A stretch of 61,263 bases of DNA from NCBI GenBank assembly GCA_046341775.1, contig JBKDQQ010000115.1, forward strand, positions 1-61,263, given 5' to 3'. Each line of letters begins with the position of its first letter. Within the stretch, counting starts at the first letter, position 1. The notes below the pieces were generated by a model that was not told the DNA's origin, ran no database searches, and saw nothing but the letters and a program-made list of their open reading frames with translations. This DNA is from SXXH01 sp041165735 (GTDB taxonomy: Bacteria; Planctomycetota; UBA1135; GCA-002686595). Shown here piece by piece: positions 51,658 through 59,893 of the stretch. Position numbers and translations under genes: made by a program.

Positions 51658-53388
51658 ATGAAGCAACTCGCCTGCCTGCTGCTCGCAGCCTGCTGCGCCC
51701 CCGCCGCCTTCGCCGAGGCCGCGATCCACCTCGTCGCCACGCCCGCGGCCCAGTCGACCGACGCCCTCGTGCAGAAGGGCCGCGCGCTGCTCGAGCAGAG
51801 GAAGCCCGCCGAGGCGCTCGCCGCGTTCGAGGAGGCCGACAAGCTGGCGGGCGGAGGGCTGGCGACGCGGCAGTGGGTGCTGCGCGCGCGGCTCGACCTC
51901 GGGCAGGTGGACGCGGTCCTGTCGGAAGTCGAGAAGCTCGAGTCGCAAGGCGCCAAGGGCGCCGCGATCGACTACCTCTACGGCATGTGCTTCGCGGCGC
52001 GCGCGAAGAAGTCGATCGCCGAAGGCGGCAACGGCGGCATCATCGCCATGGCCTTCGCCGACTCGGCCACCTACCTGAAGTCCGCCCTGAAGGCCGAGCC
52101 CAAGCTGTATCCCGACGGATGGCGCACGCTCGCCGAGTCGGCCTGGAACGCGCAGGACCTGCCGGCGGCGCGCGAGGCGGCCGAGACGGCCTGCGCGCTC
52201 GCGCTCGAGGACGACGCCGCGCGCGCCATGCTCGGCAAGGTGTGCTTCTCGCAGTACATCGCCGCCAAGGACGACGAGGCGCGCAAGGCCGAGGCGGGCG
52301 CGCACCTCGAGGCGGCGCGCGAGGCCTTCGATGCCGCGCTGAAGCTGTGCGTCGCGCGCAAGGAGCCCGAATGGCGCGCGACCGAGGCCGGCGTGCGCGT
52401 CGAGCTGGCGCGCGTCCACGCGTGGAGGGGCGACAAGGCCGCGGCCGCCAAGGAGTACGGCGTGGCCTTCGGCCTGGCCCCGCAGGCGATCGACATCGCC
52501 GAGGCGCGTGGCGTGCTCGACTCCGCGCAGTTCGTCGCCGCGCTCGAGTCCGCGCGCGACTCCTACGCCGCGACCTGGGGCGTCGAGGGCTCGGGCGACG
52601 CGAGCGTGTGGTGGTGGCTCGGCTACGCGCGCTACGCGGACAAGAAGCACGAAGGCGCCGAGGAGGCCTTCGCCAAGGCGCTCGCCAAGTGGCCGGACTT
52701 CGTCAACTGCCACTACTACATCGCCATGTCGCGCTACTTCCGGCAGGACTACGACGGCGCGGTCGAGTGGTTCAGGAAGCACCACCTCGCCAACGCCGCC
52801 GATTGCGCCGCGAGCCTCGCGGCCAACAAGGATGAGAACGTCCGCATCCTCGACTACCTGATCGGCGTGCTCGTGCCGAAGGGCCGGAACCTCGAGGCTT
52901 CGTGGCTCGCGCGCATCGAGACGACGATCGAGCCGGAGAACTCGCTGTACTGGAACAACCTCGGCCTGTTCCTGCGCGACGCCGGCGAGCAGCGGAACCG
53001 CTCGAAGAAGCCCGAGGACAAGGCCGCGGCCAAGCAGCTTTGGGAGGAGGCGTACACGGCCTACGCCAAGGCGCTCGACCTGGCGCCCAAGGACCCGAAC
53101 TACCTGAACGACATCGCGGTGATGCTGCACTACTACCTCGATCGCGACCTCGACAAGGCGCTCGAGTGGTACAAGCAGGCCGCGGTGGAGGCCGAGAAGG
53201 AACTTGCGCGCACGGACCTGACCAGCGAGATGAAGCAGATCCGCGCCATCGCCAAGCGCGACGCCAACAACAACCTCAAGCGCCTCGAGGAGCTGCTCGA
53301 GCTGCGCCGCAAGAAGGCCGAAAAGAAGGAGGGCGAGAAGCAAGGCGAGGACGGCGCGCAGCGGCAGGACGGAGAAGGGTCGCGCTGA
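51658..53388 (+). CDS. Exported TPR protein
   Basis: 576 residues with a signal peptide (MKQLACLLLAACCAPAAFAEA). Multiple TPRs are clear in three groups: residues 30-100 (ALLEQRKPAEALAAFEEAD), 320-375 (WWWLGYARYADKKHEGAEEA; HYYIAMSRYFRQDYDGAVEW) and 420-500 (YWNNLGLFLRDAG; YLNDIAVMLHYYLDRDLDKA). The C-terminus is a Lys/Glu coiled coil (RLEELLELRRKKAEKKE) ending in a Gly/Gln/Asp tail. A periplasmic scaffold, likely a partner of the TPR lipoprotein 38 bp upstream; both share the segment pattern 'N-D-(I/A)-x-x-(M/L)-x-x-Y-Y-L'. Purine-rich GGAAAGAAAGC precedes the start. Confidence 0.85.
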   Translation: MKQLACLLLAACCAPAAFAEAAIHLVATPAAQSTDALVQKGRALLEQRKPAEALAAFEEADKLAGGGLATRQWVLRARLDLGQVDAVLSEVEKLESQGAKGAAIDYLYGMCFAARAKKSIAEGGNGGIIAMAFADSATYLKSALKAEPKLYPDGWRTLAESAWNAQDLPAAREAAETACALALEDDAARAMLGKVCFSQYIAAKDDEARKAEAGAHLEAAREAFDAALKLCVARKEPEWRATEAGVRVELARVHAWRGDKAAAAKEYGVAFGLAPQAIDIAEARGVLDSAQFVAALESARDSYAATWGVEGSGDASVWWWLGYARYADKKHEGAEEAFAKALAKWPDFVNCHYYIAMSRYFRQDYDGAVEWFRKHHLANAADCAASLAANKDENVRILDYLIGVLVPKGRNLEASWLARIETTIEPENSLYWNNLGLFLRDAGEQRNRSKKPEDKAAAKQLWEEAYTAYAKALDLAPKDPNYLNDIAVMLHYYLDRDLDKALEWYKQAAVEAEKELARTDLTSEMKQIRAIAKRDANNNLKRLEELLELRRKKAEKKEGEKQGEDGAQRQDGEGSR

Positions 53389-53403
53389 AGCCGACGCGCC
53401 GCG

Positions 53404-54429
53404 ATGGACCTGCCGATCCGCTTCCTCGAAGCCCCGGTGGCCGAGCCGGTCGTCAAGATCGACGGCGCCTGGGCCGGCCCGGGGCTCGACCTGTCGCACT
53501 GGCCGGGGAACCGCACGCCCGAAGCGCTGCGCCACGACCTATCGACCGGCGTGGCGCTGCGCTTCGCGCGACTGCCGCCGGCGGAGCGCGCGCGGCTCGC
53601 CGCCGGTTGCGTGGCGTTGGCCGTGAACCACCTCGACACGGACGGCGTGCTCGCCCTGTGGGCGGTGCGCCATCCCGAGGCCGCCCTGCGCCACGAGGAC
53701 TTCCTGCTGGAGGCGGCGGCCACCGGCGATTGGTTCCGACTCGCGTCGGCGCGCGCGTTGCGCTTCGACCTGCTCGTGCAAGTGCTCGCCGATCCCGCGC
53801 GATCGCCGTGGCGCGAGTCGTACGCCGGACTCTCCGACGCGCGCAGGCGCGAGCGCTGCATCGTCGAGATCGTGGCGCGGCTCGAGGGTTGGCTCGACGC
53901 CGGCCGCTGCGAGCACGAGGATCTCGTCGCCGAGGAATGCGCGCGCATCGAGGCCGATCGCGTGGCGCTCGCGGAGTGCCGACTCGACGACCTGCTGCAC
54001 CTCGACCTAGCCGTTTGGAACGGGACGCGCGCGGGCGCGCCCTTCGACCCCGCGCGGCACGCGCTATGCGGTTCGAGCGTGCGCGATCGGCTGTTGGCGC
54101 TGGCCCCGGTCGCCGGTGGCGGCACGAGTTGCCGCTTCCTCGTCAACACCACCTCGTGGTTCCCCCTGGCCGAGCCGCGCCTGCCGCGACCGGACCTGGC
54201 CCGGCTCGCCGCGCGCCTCGACCAGCTCGAAGGAACCGAGCGCGACGGATGCCGCTGGCGGGCGCAGCCGAGCGCCTCGCCCTCGCCCGAGTTGTGGTTC
54301 GGGCGCGACGGCGTGCCCTTCTTCGCGGAGCGCAACGGTCGGCTGGAGGCCAGTCGCCTCGAGCCGCAGGCGATCAAGCGCGAGGTGGTGGACGCGCTGC
54401 GCGCGGCGTGGACCTTCCCCGACGACTGA
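53404..54429 (+). CDS. Hypothetical protein with a NHLDTDG motif (DUF6687-like)
   Basis: 341 residues, no signal peptide, 15 bp after the TPR gene. The only striking motif is VNHLDTDGVLALWAV at about residues 76-90, reminiscent of the D-x-D-G strand of DHH-type phosphoesterases and of the DUF6687 family, which I recall as having a similar H-x-D-x-D-G. GNRTPEALRHDLSTG near residues 40-55, and LVNTTSWFPLAEP near 246, are other conserved-looking stretches. Catalysis is unproven because further metal ligands were not identified. Possibly the last gene of the TPR unit, followed by ppx. Confidence 0.7.
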   Translation: MDLPIRFLEAPVAEPVVKIDGAWAGPGLDLSHWPGNRTPEALRHDLSTGVALRFARLPPAERARLAAGCVALAVNHLDTDGVLALWAVRHPEAALRHEDFLLEAAATGDWFRLASARALRFDLLVQVLADPARSPWRESYAGLSDARRRERCIVEIVARLEGWLDAGRCEHEDLVAEECARIEADRVALAECRLDDLLHLDLAVWNGTRAGAPFDPARHALCGSSVRDRLLALAPVAGGGTSCRFLVNTTSWFPLAEPRLPRPDLARLAARLDQLEGTERDGCRWRAQPSASPSPELWFGRDGVPFFAERNGRLEASRLEPQAIKREVVDALRAAWTFPDD

Positions 54430-54493
54430 GCGCGGCCGCGGACGGCGCGACGCCCCGTTGCCATCGCCGCGCGGCGCGAGTACGAATGGCGTC

Positions 54494-55996
54494 GTGAGTC
54501 CTTCCAGCACCACCGGTTCGTACGCCGCGGTCGACCTCGGGTCGAACTCGTTCCACATGGTGGTGGCGCGCTGGTCCGACGAGCACCTCGCCATCGTCGA
54601 TCGCCTGCGCGAGCGCACGGCCTTGGCGGCGGGCCTCGACGACGCCAAGCAGCTCGACGCGGCGACGCAGGAGCGCGCACTCGCCTGCCTGCGCCGCTTC
54701 GGCGAGCGGTTGCGCGGCATGCCGACGGAGCGGGTGCGCGCCATCGGCACCTCGGCCCTGCGCATGGCGAAGAACGCGCGCGGCTTCCTCGACAAGGCCG
54801 AGCGCGCGCTGGGCCACGAGATCGAGATCGTCTCCGGCCTAGAGGAGGCGCGCCTGATCTACCTCGGAGTGGCGCACGACCTGTCCGACGACGCGGAGCG
54901 GCGCCTCGTGGTCGACGTGGGCGGGGGCAGCACGGAGATCGTGTTGGGCGAGCGCTTCGAACCGCTGACGGCCGACAGCCTGCACATGGGGTGCATCAAC
55001 TGGACGCGTCGTTGGTTCCCCGACGGCGTCGTGACGCGCGAAGCCATGCGCCGCGCGCGGCTCGAGGCGGAGTTGGAAGTCCAGCCTTTGCAGCGCGCGT
55101 ACCGCGCTCTCGGTTGGGAGGAGGCCGTGGGATCCTCGGGAACGGCGTTGGCGCTGGCCCAGATCCTGCGCGCGAACGGCTGGGGCGACGGGGGCGTCGA
55201 CTCGAAGGGCCTGCGCAAGCTGCGCAGGGCGCTGGTCGAGACGGGGCGCATCGACCGACTGCACGAGATCCCCGGGCTGGATGCCGATCGCGCGCCGGTG
55301 ATCGCCGGCGGACTGGCGATCATGTCCGCGGTGCTCGACACGTTCGGCATCGATTCGATGATCGTCTCGCAAGGCGCGCTGCGCGAAGGAGCGATCTACG
55401 ACCTCCTCGGACGCCACCGCCACGAAGACGTCCGCGACAGGGCCATCCGGCGCTTCAGCGAGCGCCATGGCGTGGACCTCGAGCAAGCCTCGCGCGTCAA
55501 GCGCACCGCGCTGGCCCTGTTCGAGGAGGTGCGCGAGGACTGGGGCCTCGAGCGCGAGTTCGGCACGCGCTTCCTGGGCTGGGCCTCGCGCCTGCACGAA
55601 GCCGGCCTCTCCATCTCGCACCAGGCCTACCACCGCCACGGCGCGTACATGATCGAGCACTCCGACATGGCCGGCTTCTCGCGCGAAGACCAGCTCGTGC
55701 TCGCGACCCTCGTCGAGGGCCACCGGCGCAAGTTCCCCCCTGAACGCTGGTCCCGCCTCGTCCCCGCCCACCAGCAACCCGTCCTGCGCCTCTGCCTGCT
55801 CCTGCGCCTGGCGGTGCTGCTCGAACGATCCCGCGGCCTCCGCACGGCGCCCACGGTGGAACTGCGCGCGAGGCGCGACGGCTACGGGGTGGGGTTGCCG
55901 ACAGGGTGGTTGGACGAGAATCCGCTCACGGCGCTGGATTTGGAGCAGGAGGCGGCGCGGTTGGCGCCGTCGGGGCATGTGGTGGCGATCCTCTGA
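54494..55996 (+). CDS. ppx: Exopolyphosphatase (Ppx/GppA family)
   Basis: 500 residues from the GTG at 54494. The actin-like ATPase domain shows AAVDLGSNSFHMVVA (phosphate 1), RAIGTSALRMAKN, EIVSGLEEARLIYLGV and VVDVGGGSTEIVLGE (phosphate 2), as in Ppx/GppA. The C-terminal HD-like region (HEAGLSISHQAYHRHGAYMI, LVEGHRRK) completes the long Ppx form. It hydrolyses inorganic polyphosphate or pppGpp. A TACGAAT at 54481-54487 makes a leaderless transcript likely, consistent with a GTG start. Opposite ppk1, separated only by element copies C and D and their 450-bp spacer, it forms a polyphosphate gene group. Confidence 0.92.
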   Translation: MSPSSTTGSYAAVDLGSNSFHMVVARWSDEHLAIVDRLRERTALAAGLDDAKQLDAATQERALACLRRFGERLRGMPTERVRAIGTSALRMAKNARGFLDKAERALGHEIEIVSGLEEARLIYLGVAHDLSDDAERRLVVDVGGGSTEIVLGERFEPLTADSLHMGCINWTRRWFPDGVVTREAMRRARLEAELEVQPLQRAYRALGWEEAVGSSGTALALAQILRANGWGDGGVDSKGLRKLRRALVETGRIDRLHEIPGLDADRAPVIAGGLAIMSAVLDTFGIDSMIVSQGALREGAIYDLLGRHRHEDVRDRAIRRFSERHGVDLEQASRVKRTALALFEEVREDWGLEREFGTRFLGWASRLHEAGLSISHQAYHRHGAYMIEHSDMAGFSREDQLVLATLVEGHRRKFPPERWSRLVPAHQQPVLRLCLLLRLAVLLERSRGLRTAPTVELRARRDGYGVGLPTGWLDENPLTALDLEQEAARLAPSGHVVAIL

Positions 55997-56021
55997 CGAT
56001 GCTGGCCCCTTTCATTGTGCG
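55997..56021 (+). repeat. Interspersed element copy C (ATGCTGG-type)
   Basis: CGATGCTGGCCCCTTTCATTGTGCG starting directly after the ppx stop codon. In frame it reads M-L-A-P-F-I-V-R. Faces copy D. Confidence 0.75.
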
Positions 56022-56469
56022 CGGAAGGCGGGGGGTGCGAGCCCTCGTGAGGCAAGGAGCGCGCGAATTCGACCGTCGAGTGCTGCCGCGCAGCCGGTGC
56101 CGAACGTCCAAGCATGTAGGAGCCGCTCGAAGCCGCGTGGACACCGCCGTCGCAGCCCCCGAGGAGGCGATCGAGCGATCGGCGTCCGCGACTCGATCTC
56201 CAGTCGGACACCGAGGTCGCACCGTCCATCGTGACCGACCTTCGGCCTGCGCGCCGAAGGTCACCTGCGACCAGCCACGCGCGGCTGACGGGTAGCAGGA
56301 CGAATCAGGGACCCCAGCACCACGCCAAGCATCTCCAAGCGCGCTTTTCAGGCCGCTGGACGCCATTCGGGCAGGATCCAGGCCAATGGCGAGGAGCATG
56401 CCCTCAAGGACAAGGACGCTGGCGGAGGCCCTCTCGTCGGCAGGCAGGCCGTATTTTCATCAGGCAGCG
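56022..56469. other. Non-coding segment bracketed by element copies C and D
   Basis: No frame has coding character. It holds a 10-bp hairpin (GACCTTCGGC / GCCGAAGGTC, 56237-56262). The sequence is not obviously alignable with the segment between copies A and B, although both are about 450-490 bp long and separate gene ends. Confidence 0.5.
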
Positions 56470-56495
56470 CGCACAACGAAGGGGGCCAGCATCCC
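56470..56495 (-). repeat. Interspersed element copy D (ATGCTGG-type)
   Basis: On the minus strand GGGGATGCTGGCCCCCTTCGTTGTGCG, starting 2-3 bp after the ppk1 stop. In frame it reads M-L-A-P-F-V-V-R-A-A and then stops. Confidence 0.75.
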
Positions 56496-56497
56496 CA

Positions 56498-58612
56498 TCA
56501 GCCGCAATGCCGCCCCAGCAACACCTGCTGCGCCGACCGCCCCTCGCCCACGATGCGTTCGTAGCCCCCGTCGCTCGCCAAGCGCCAAGCCTGCTGCTCG
56601 TCGTCCAGGTAGAGCTCCAACGCTTCCTCGCGCACCCGTGCCGCCAACGCCTTGTGTTCGATGGGGAAGCACACCTCGACGCGCGCGAAGAAGTTGCGCT
56701 GCATCCAGTCCGCGCTGCTGCACCACACCTCCTCCTTGCCGCCGGCGTGGAAGCAATAGACGCGCTCGTGCTCGAGGAAGCGGCCGATGATCGAGCGCAC
56801 CCTGATCGTCTCGGACACCGCGGGGACGCCCGGCCGCAGGCAGCAGATGCCGCGCACGACGAGGTCGATGGGCACGCCGGCGCGGGAGGCGCGGTACAGG
56901 GCTTGGATGATGCGCGGCTCGGCCAGCGAGTTCATCTTGGCCACGATGCGCGCGGGCCGACCGGCCATGGCCTCCTCGGCCTCGCGGTCGATCTTCTCGA
57001 TCAGCGACTCCTGCAGCGAGAACGGCGCCTGCTTCAGTCGCGCGAGCTCCATGACGCGCCCGAGCCCCGTCATCTGCAGGAACATGCGGTGCACGTCCTC
57101 GCCCACGACGGGGTCGCAGGTCAGCAGGCTGATGTCGGTGTACGCTCGGGCCGTGCGGGCGTGGTAGTTGCCCGTGCCGAGGTGGCAGTAACGCACGAGG
57201 CCCTGCGACTCGCGTCGCACGATCATCAGCATCTTGGCGTGCGCCTTGTAGCCGACGATGCCGTACACGACCTTCGCACCCGCCTCCTGCAGCTTGGTGG
57301 CGAGGTTGATGTTCGCCGCCTCGTCGAAGCGCGCGCGCAACTCGACGACCACGGTCACCTCCTTGCCGGCGCGCGCCGCGGCGAGCAGCGCCTCTACCAG
57401 CGGCGAATCCATGCCGGTGCGGTAGAGCGTTTGCTTGATCGCCAAGGTGTTGGGATCCGCGGCCGCGGCGCGCACGAGCTCGACGACCGGAGTGAACGAC
57501 TCGAAGGGATGGTGCAGCAGCACGTCGCCGCGCGCGATGGCGTCGAACAAGGTGTCCGATTGCTGCAGCCGCCGGGGCACGGCGGGCAGGAACGGCGGAT
57601 ACTTGAGGTCGGCGCGCTCGACCATCTCCCAGATGGCCACGAGACGGTGCAGATTGACGGGCCCGGGCACCCGGTACAGATCGCCCGCTCCGAGCTGGAA
57701 CTTCTCGAGCAGGAAGCGCGCCATCTCGTCGCTCGTGTCCTGCGCGACCTCGAGTCGCACCGCGTCGCCGTAGTTGCGCGAGGAGAGCTCGCCCTTCAAG
57801 GCGTGCATGAGGTCGTCGACCTCCTCCTCGTCCACCCACAGGTCGCTGTTGCGCGTCACTCGGAACTGGTGGCACGAGAGGACCTTCATCCCCGGGAAGA
57901 TGTCCTCGACCTGGCTGTGCACGATCGAGGAGAGCAGCACGAAGTCGTGCGTGCCCTCCGCGATCTCGCGCGGCAGCGCGATCAACCTCGGCAGCGAGCG
58001 CGGGACCTGCACCACGGCCACTCCGGCATCGCGGCCGAAGGCGTCGGCGCCCTCCAGTTGCAGCACGAAGTTGAGCGACTTGTTGAGGATTCGCGGGAAC
58101 GGGTGCGCGGGGTCGAGGCCCATCGGCGTCAGCACCGGCGCGACCTCCTGCTGGAAGTAGCGCTTGATCCAGCGCGCCTGCTTGGGAGTCCACAGGGCGC
58201 GCTTGAGCACGCGGATCCCGTGGCCCTCCAGTTCGGGCAGCAGCACTTCGTTGAGGACCCTGTACTGCTCGGCCACGAGTTCGTGCGCGGCCGCGGAGAC
58301 CTTCGCGAGCGCCTCGTGCGGCAGGAGGCCGTCGGGGCCGGACTGGGTCGAGCGGAACGAGACCTGGTGCTTCAGGCCCGAGACGCGGATCTCGAAGAAC
58401 TCGTCGAGGTTCGTCGAGCAGATGGTCAGGAAGCGCAAGCGCTCGAGCAGGGGCGTGCGCTCGTCCTTGGCCTGCTCGAGCACGCGGCGGTTGAAGGCCA
58501 CGAGCGACAACTCGCGATTGATGTAGAGCGCGGGGTCCTTCAGGTCGGGCTCGACCGTGCGGTCCCGTTCGGCGGCGGAGGGCTGGGTCATGGCGCGGAT
58601 GTGGACTGCCAT
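56498..58612 (-). CDS. ppk1: Polyphosphate kinase 1
   Basis: 704 residues from the ATG at 58612, which has GGGGGGA four bases upstream; ATG at 58591 is a weaker alternative. The domain order is PPK1: N-terminal helical (YINRELSLVAFNRRVLEQA), head (FVLLSSIVHSQVEDIFPG), then the C-terminal phospholipase-D-like domains with the autophosphorylated His in YGIVGYKAHAKMLMIVRRE, HLGTGNYHARTARAYTDIS and EEVWCSSADWMQRN. It makes inorganic polyphosphate from ATP. Divergent from the CHAD/sixA pair and facing ppx. Confidence 0.96.
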   Translation of the reverse strand: MAVHIRAMTQPSAAERDRTVEPDLKDPALYINRELSLVAFNRRVLEQAKDERTPLLERLRFLTICSTNLDEFFEIRVSGLKHQVSFRSTQSGPDGLLPHEALAKVSAAAHELVAEQYRVLNEVLLPELEGHGIRVLKRALWTPKQARWIKRYFQQEVAPVLTPMGLDPAHPFPRILNKSLNFVLQLEGADAFGRDAGVAVVQVPRSLPRLIALPREIAEGTHDFVLLSSIVHSQVEDIFPGMKVLSCHQFRVTRNSDLWVDEEEVDDLMHALKGELSSRNYGDAVRLEVAQDTSDEMARFLLEKFQLGAGDLYRVPGPVNLHRLVAIWEMVERADLKYPPFLPAVPRRLQQSDTLFDAIARGDVLLHHPFESFTPVVELVRAAAADPNTLAIKQTLYRTGMDSPLVEALLAAARAGKEVTVVVELRARFDEAANINLATKLQEAGAKVVYGIVGYKAHAKMLMIVRRESQGLVRYCHLGTGNYHARTARAYTDISLLTCDPVVGEDVHRMFLQMTGLGRVMELARLKQAPFSLQESLIEKIDREAEEAMAGRPARIVAKMNSLAEPRIIQALYRASRAGVPIDLVVRGICCLRPGVPAVSETIRVRSIIGRFLEHERVYCFHAGGKEEVWCSSADWMQRNFFARVEVCFPIEHKALAARVREEALELYLDDEQQAWRLASDGGYERIVGEGRSAQQVLLGRHCG

Positions 58613-58721
58613 TGTCCCCCCGCGGCATCTGGCGCGCCAGCGACATCGACCCGTCCCCGGCCGGCCGCTTTGCAAAGAACTGCATTTTCCCGAATGAAGC
58701 GTAGGATATCGCAGTCCTTCC

Positions 58722-59414
58722 ATGGTTGATGCGGCACACAAGTCGGACCCGCGTGGAATCGCACTCGACGCGGGCCTGCCGTTGGCGGGCTTGGCCGAAG
58801 CGCTCCACGCCGCCCTCGAGGAACCGTCCGCGGGCTCCATCCATGCGCTGCGCACTATCGCGGCGAAGTACGAGGCGCGCCTGCGATTGTGCGGACGCCG
58901 CGCCCTGCGCGACGACCTGCGAGCCCTGCGCCGCGCGTGCGCCACGGTGCGCGACTTGGATGCATGCCCGCCGCATGCGCTCGTCGCGGAGGAGCTGCAT
59001 GCGCGACGCGCCGAAGCGGCCGCCACGCTGGCGGGCGAACTGCGCGCCATGGATCGCGACGCGTTGTGCGCGGCGCTGTCCTTCGTGCCCGGAGCCGACC
59101 TCGCGCGCGCCTTGGAGCGCCTGCGCGCGTGGCAGCGCAAGTTCCTCGAGCAAGGCCGGGCCGCTTGGCGCCACGAGGATGCAGGCGCGCTGCACGCCTT
59201 GCGGCGCCGCGCGCGCCGCATCCGCCATGCGCGCGAATGGCTGGGCCTCGACGCCGCGGCCTTCGCGCGAGCGCATTCGGCCCTGGGAAGGTGGCACGAC
59301 CTCCACGTCTCGGGCGCGCCCGACAAGGCGCTGCTCGACGAATCGGTGCGCGCCGCGAAGGCGGCTTGGCGCGACGCCGTGCGCCGCGTGCTGGAGGAGG
59401 GCGACGCGCCATGA
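58722..59414 (+). CDS. CHAD-domain protein
   Basis: 230 residues, helical and rich in His and Arg. SIHALRTIAAKYEARLRL near residues 39-56 and ALHALRRRARRIRHAREWL near 155-173 match the conserved-His/basic helices of CHAD domains, which bind polyphosphate. Location next to ppk1 is the expected context, since CHAD proteins associate with polyphosphate granules. No catalytic (CYTH) domain is fused. Its TGA overlaps the sixA ATG by 4 bp. The AT-rich divergent gap (58613-58721) holds TAGGAT at 58702-58707, a -10-like box giving a short leader. Confidence 0.85.
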   Translation: MVDAAHKSDPRGIALDAGLPLAGLAEALHAALEEPSAGSIHALRTIAAKYEARLRLCGRRALRDDLRALRRACATVRDLDACPPHALVAEELHARRAEAAATLAGELRAMDRDALCAALSFVPGADLARALERLRAWQRKFLEQGRAAWRHEDAGALHALRRRARRIRHAREWLGLDAAAFARAHSALGRWHDLHVSGAPDKALLDESVRAAKAAWRDAVRRVLEEGDAP

Positions 59415-59893
59415 AGCTCTGGCTCGTGCGGCACGCCGTCGCCTTGGACGCCGCCGAGGGGCGGCCCGACGCGTTGCGTCCCGTGTCGGACGAAGGGCGC
59501 GCACGCTTCGCGCGGGCGCGACGCGGACTGCGCGTCCTCGGTGCGCGCTTCGATGAGGTGCGCTTCAGTCCGCTGCTCAGGGCGCAGGAGACGGCCGACT
59601 TGCTCGCTCCGCTGTGCGACGGTCCGCTGCTCGTGGATGGCGGGCTGGCGCGCGCGGCGGACGAGGCCCTGCTCGCGCGCATCGGCGGACGCAGCGTCGC
59701 GCTCGTCGGCCACGAGCCGCACCTGTCGCGCCTGGCGCTGTGGTTGGTCTGCGGTTGGGAGGCGCTCGACTCGCGCGAAGGCCTGCGGCTCGGCAAGGGT
59801 GGCGCCATGCTGCTGGAGGGCGATCCGCGCCCCGGCGCCATGCAACTCGTGCACCTGCTGCAGCCGCGCACGCTGCGCAAATTGGGTCGCTAG
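59411..59893 (+). CDS. sixA: SixA-like phosphohistidine phosphatase
   Basis: 160 residues. The histidine phosphatase motif is LWLVRHAVALD at the start and the second His is in SVALVGHEPHLSRLA. RPVSDEGRARFARAR is typical of the SixA branch. It removes phosphate from phospho-histidine of HPt proteins; here, overlapping a CHAD gene next to ppk1 and ppx, a role in phosphate or polyphosphate handling is possible. Start ATG at 59411 overlaps the CHAD stop by 4 bp. Its TAG overlaps the convergent transporter's TAG in a shared CTAG. Confidence 0.88.
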   Translation: MKLWLVRHAVALDAAEGRPDALRPVSDEGRARFARARRGLRVLGARFDEVRFSPLLRAQETADLLAPLCDGPLLVDGGLARAADEALLARIGGRSVALVGHEPHLSRLALWLVCGWEALDSREGLRLGKGGAMLLEGDPRPGAMQLVHLLQPRTLRKLGR

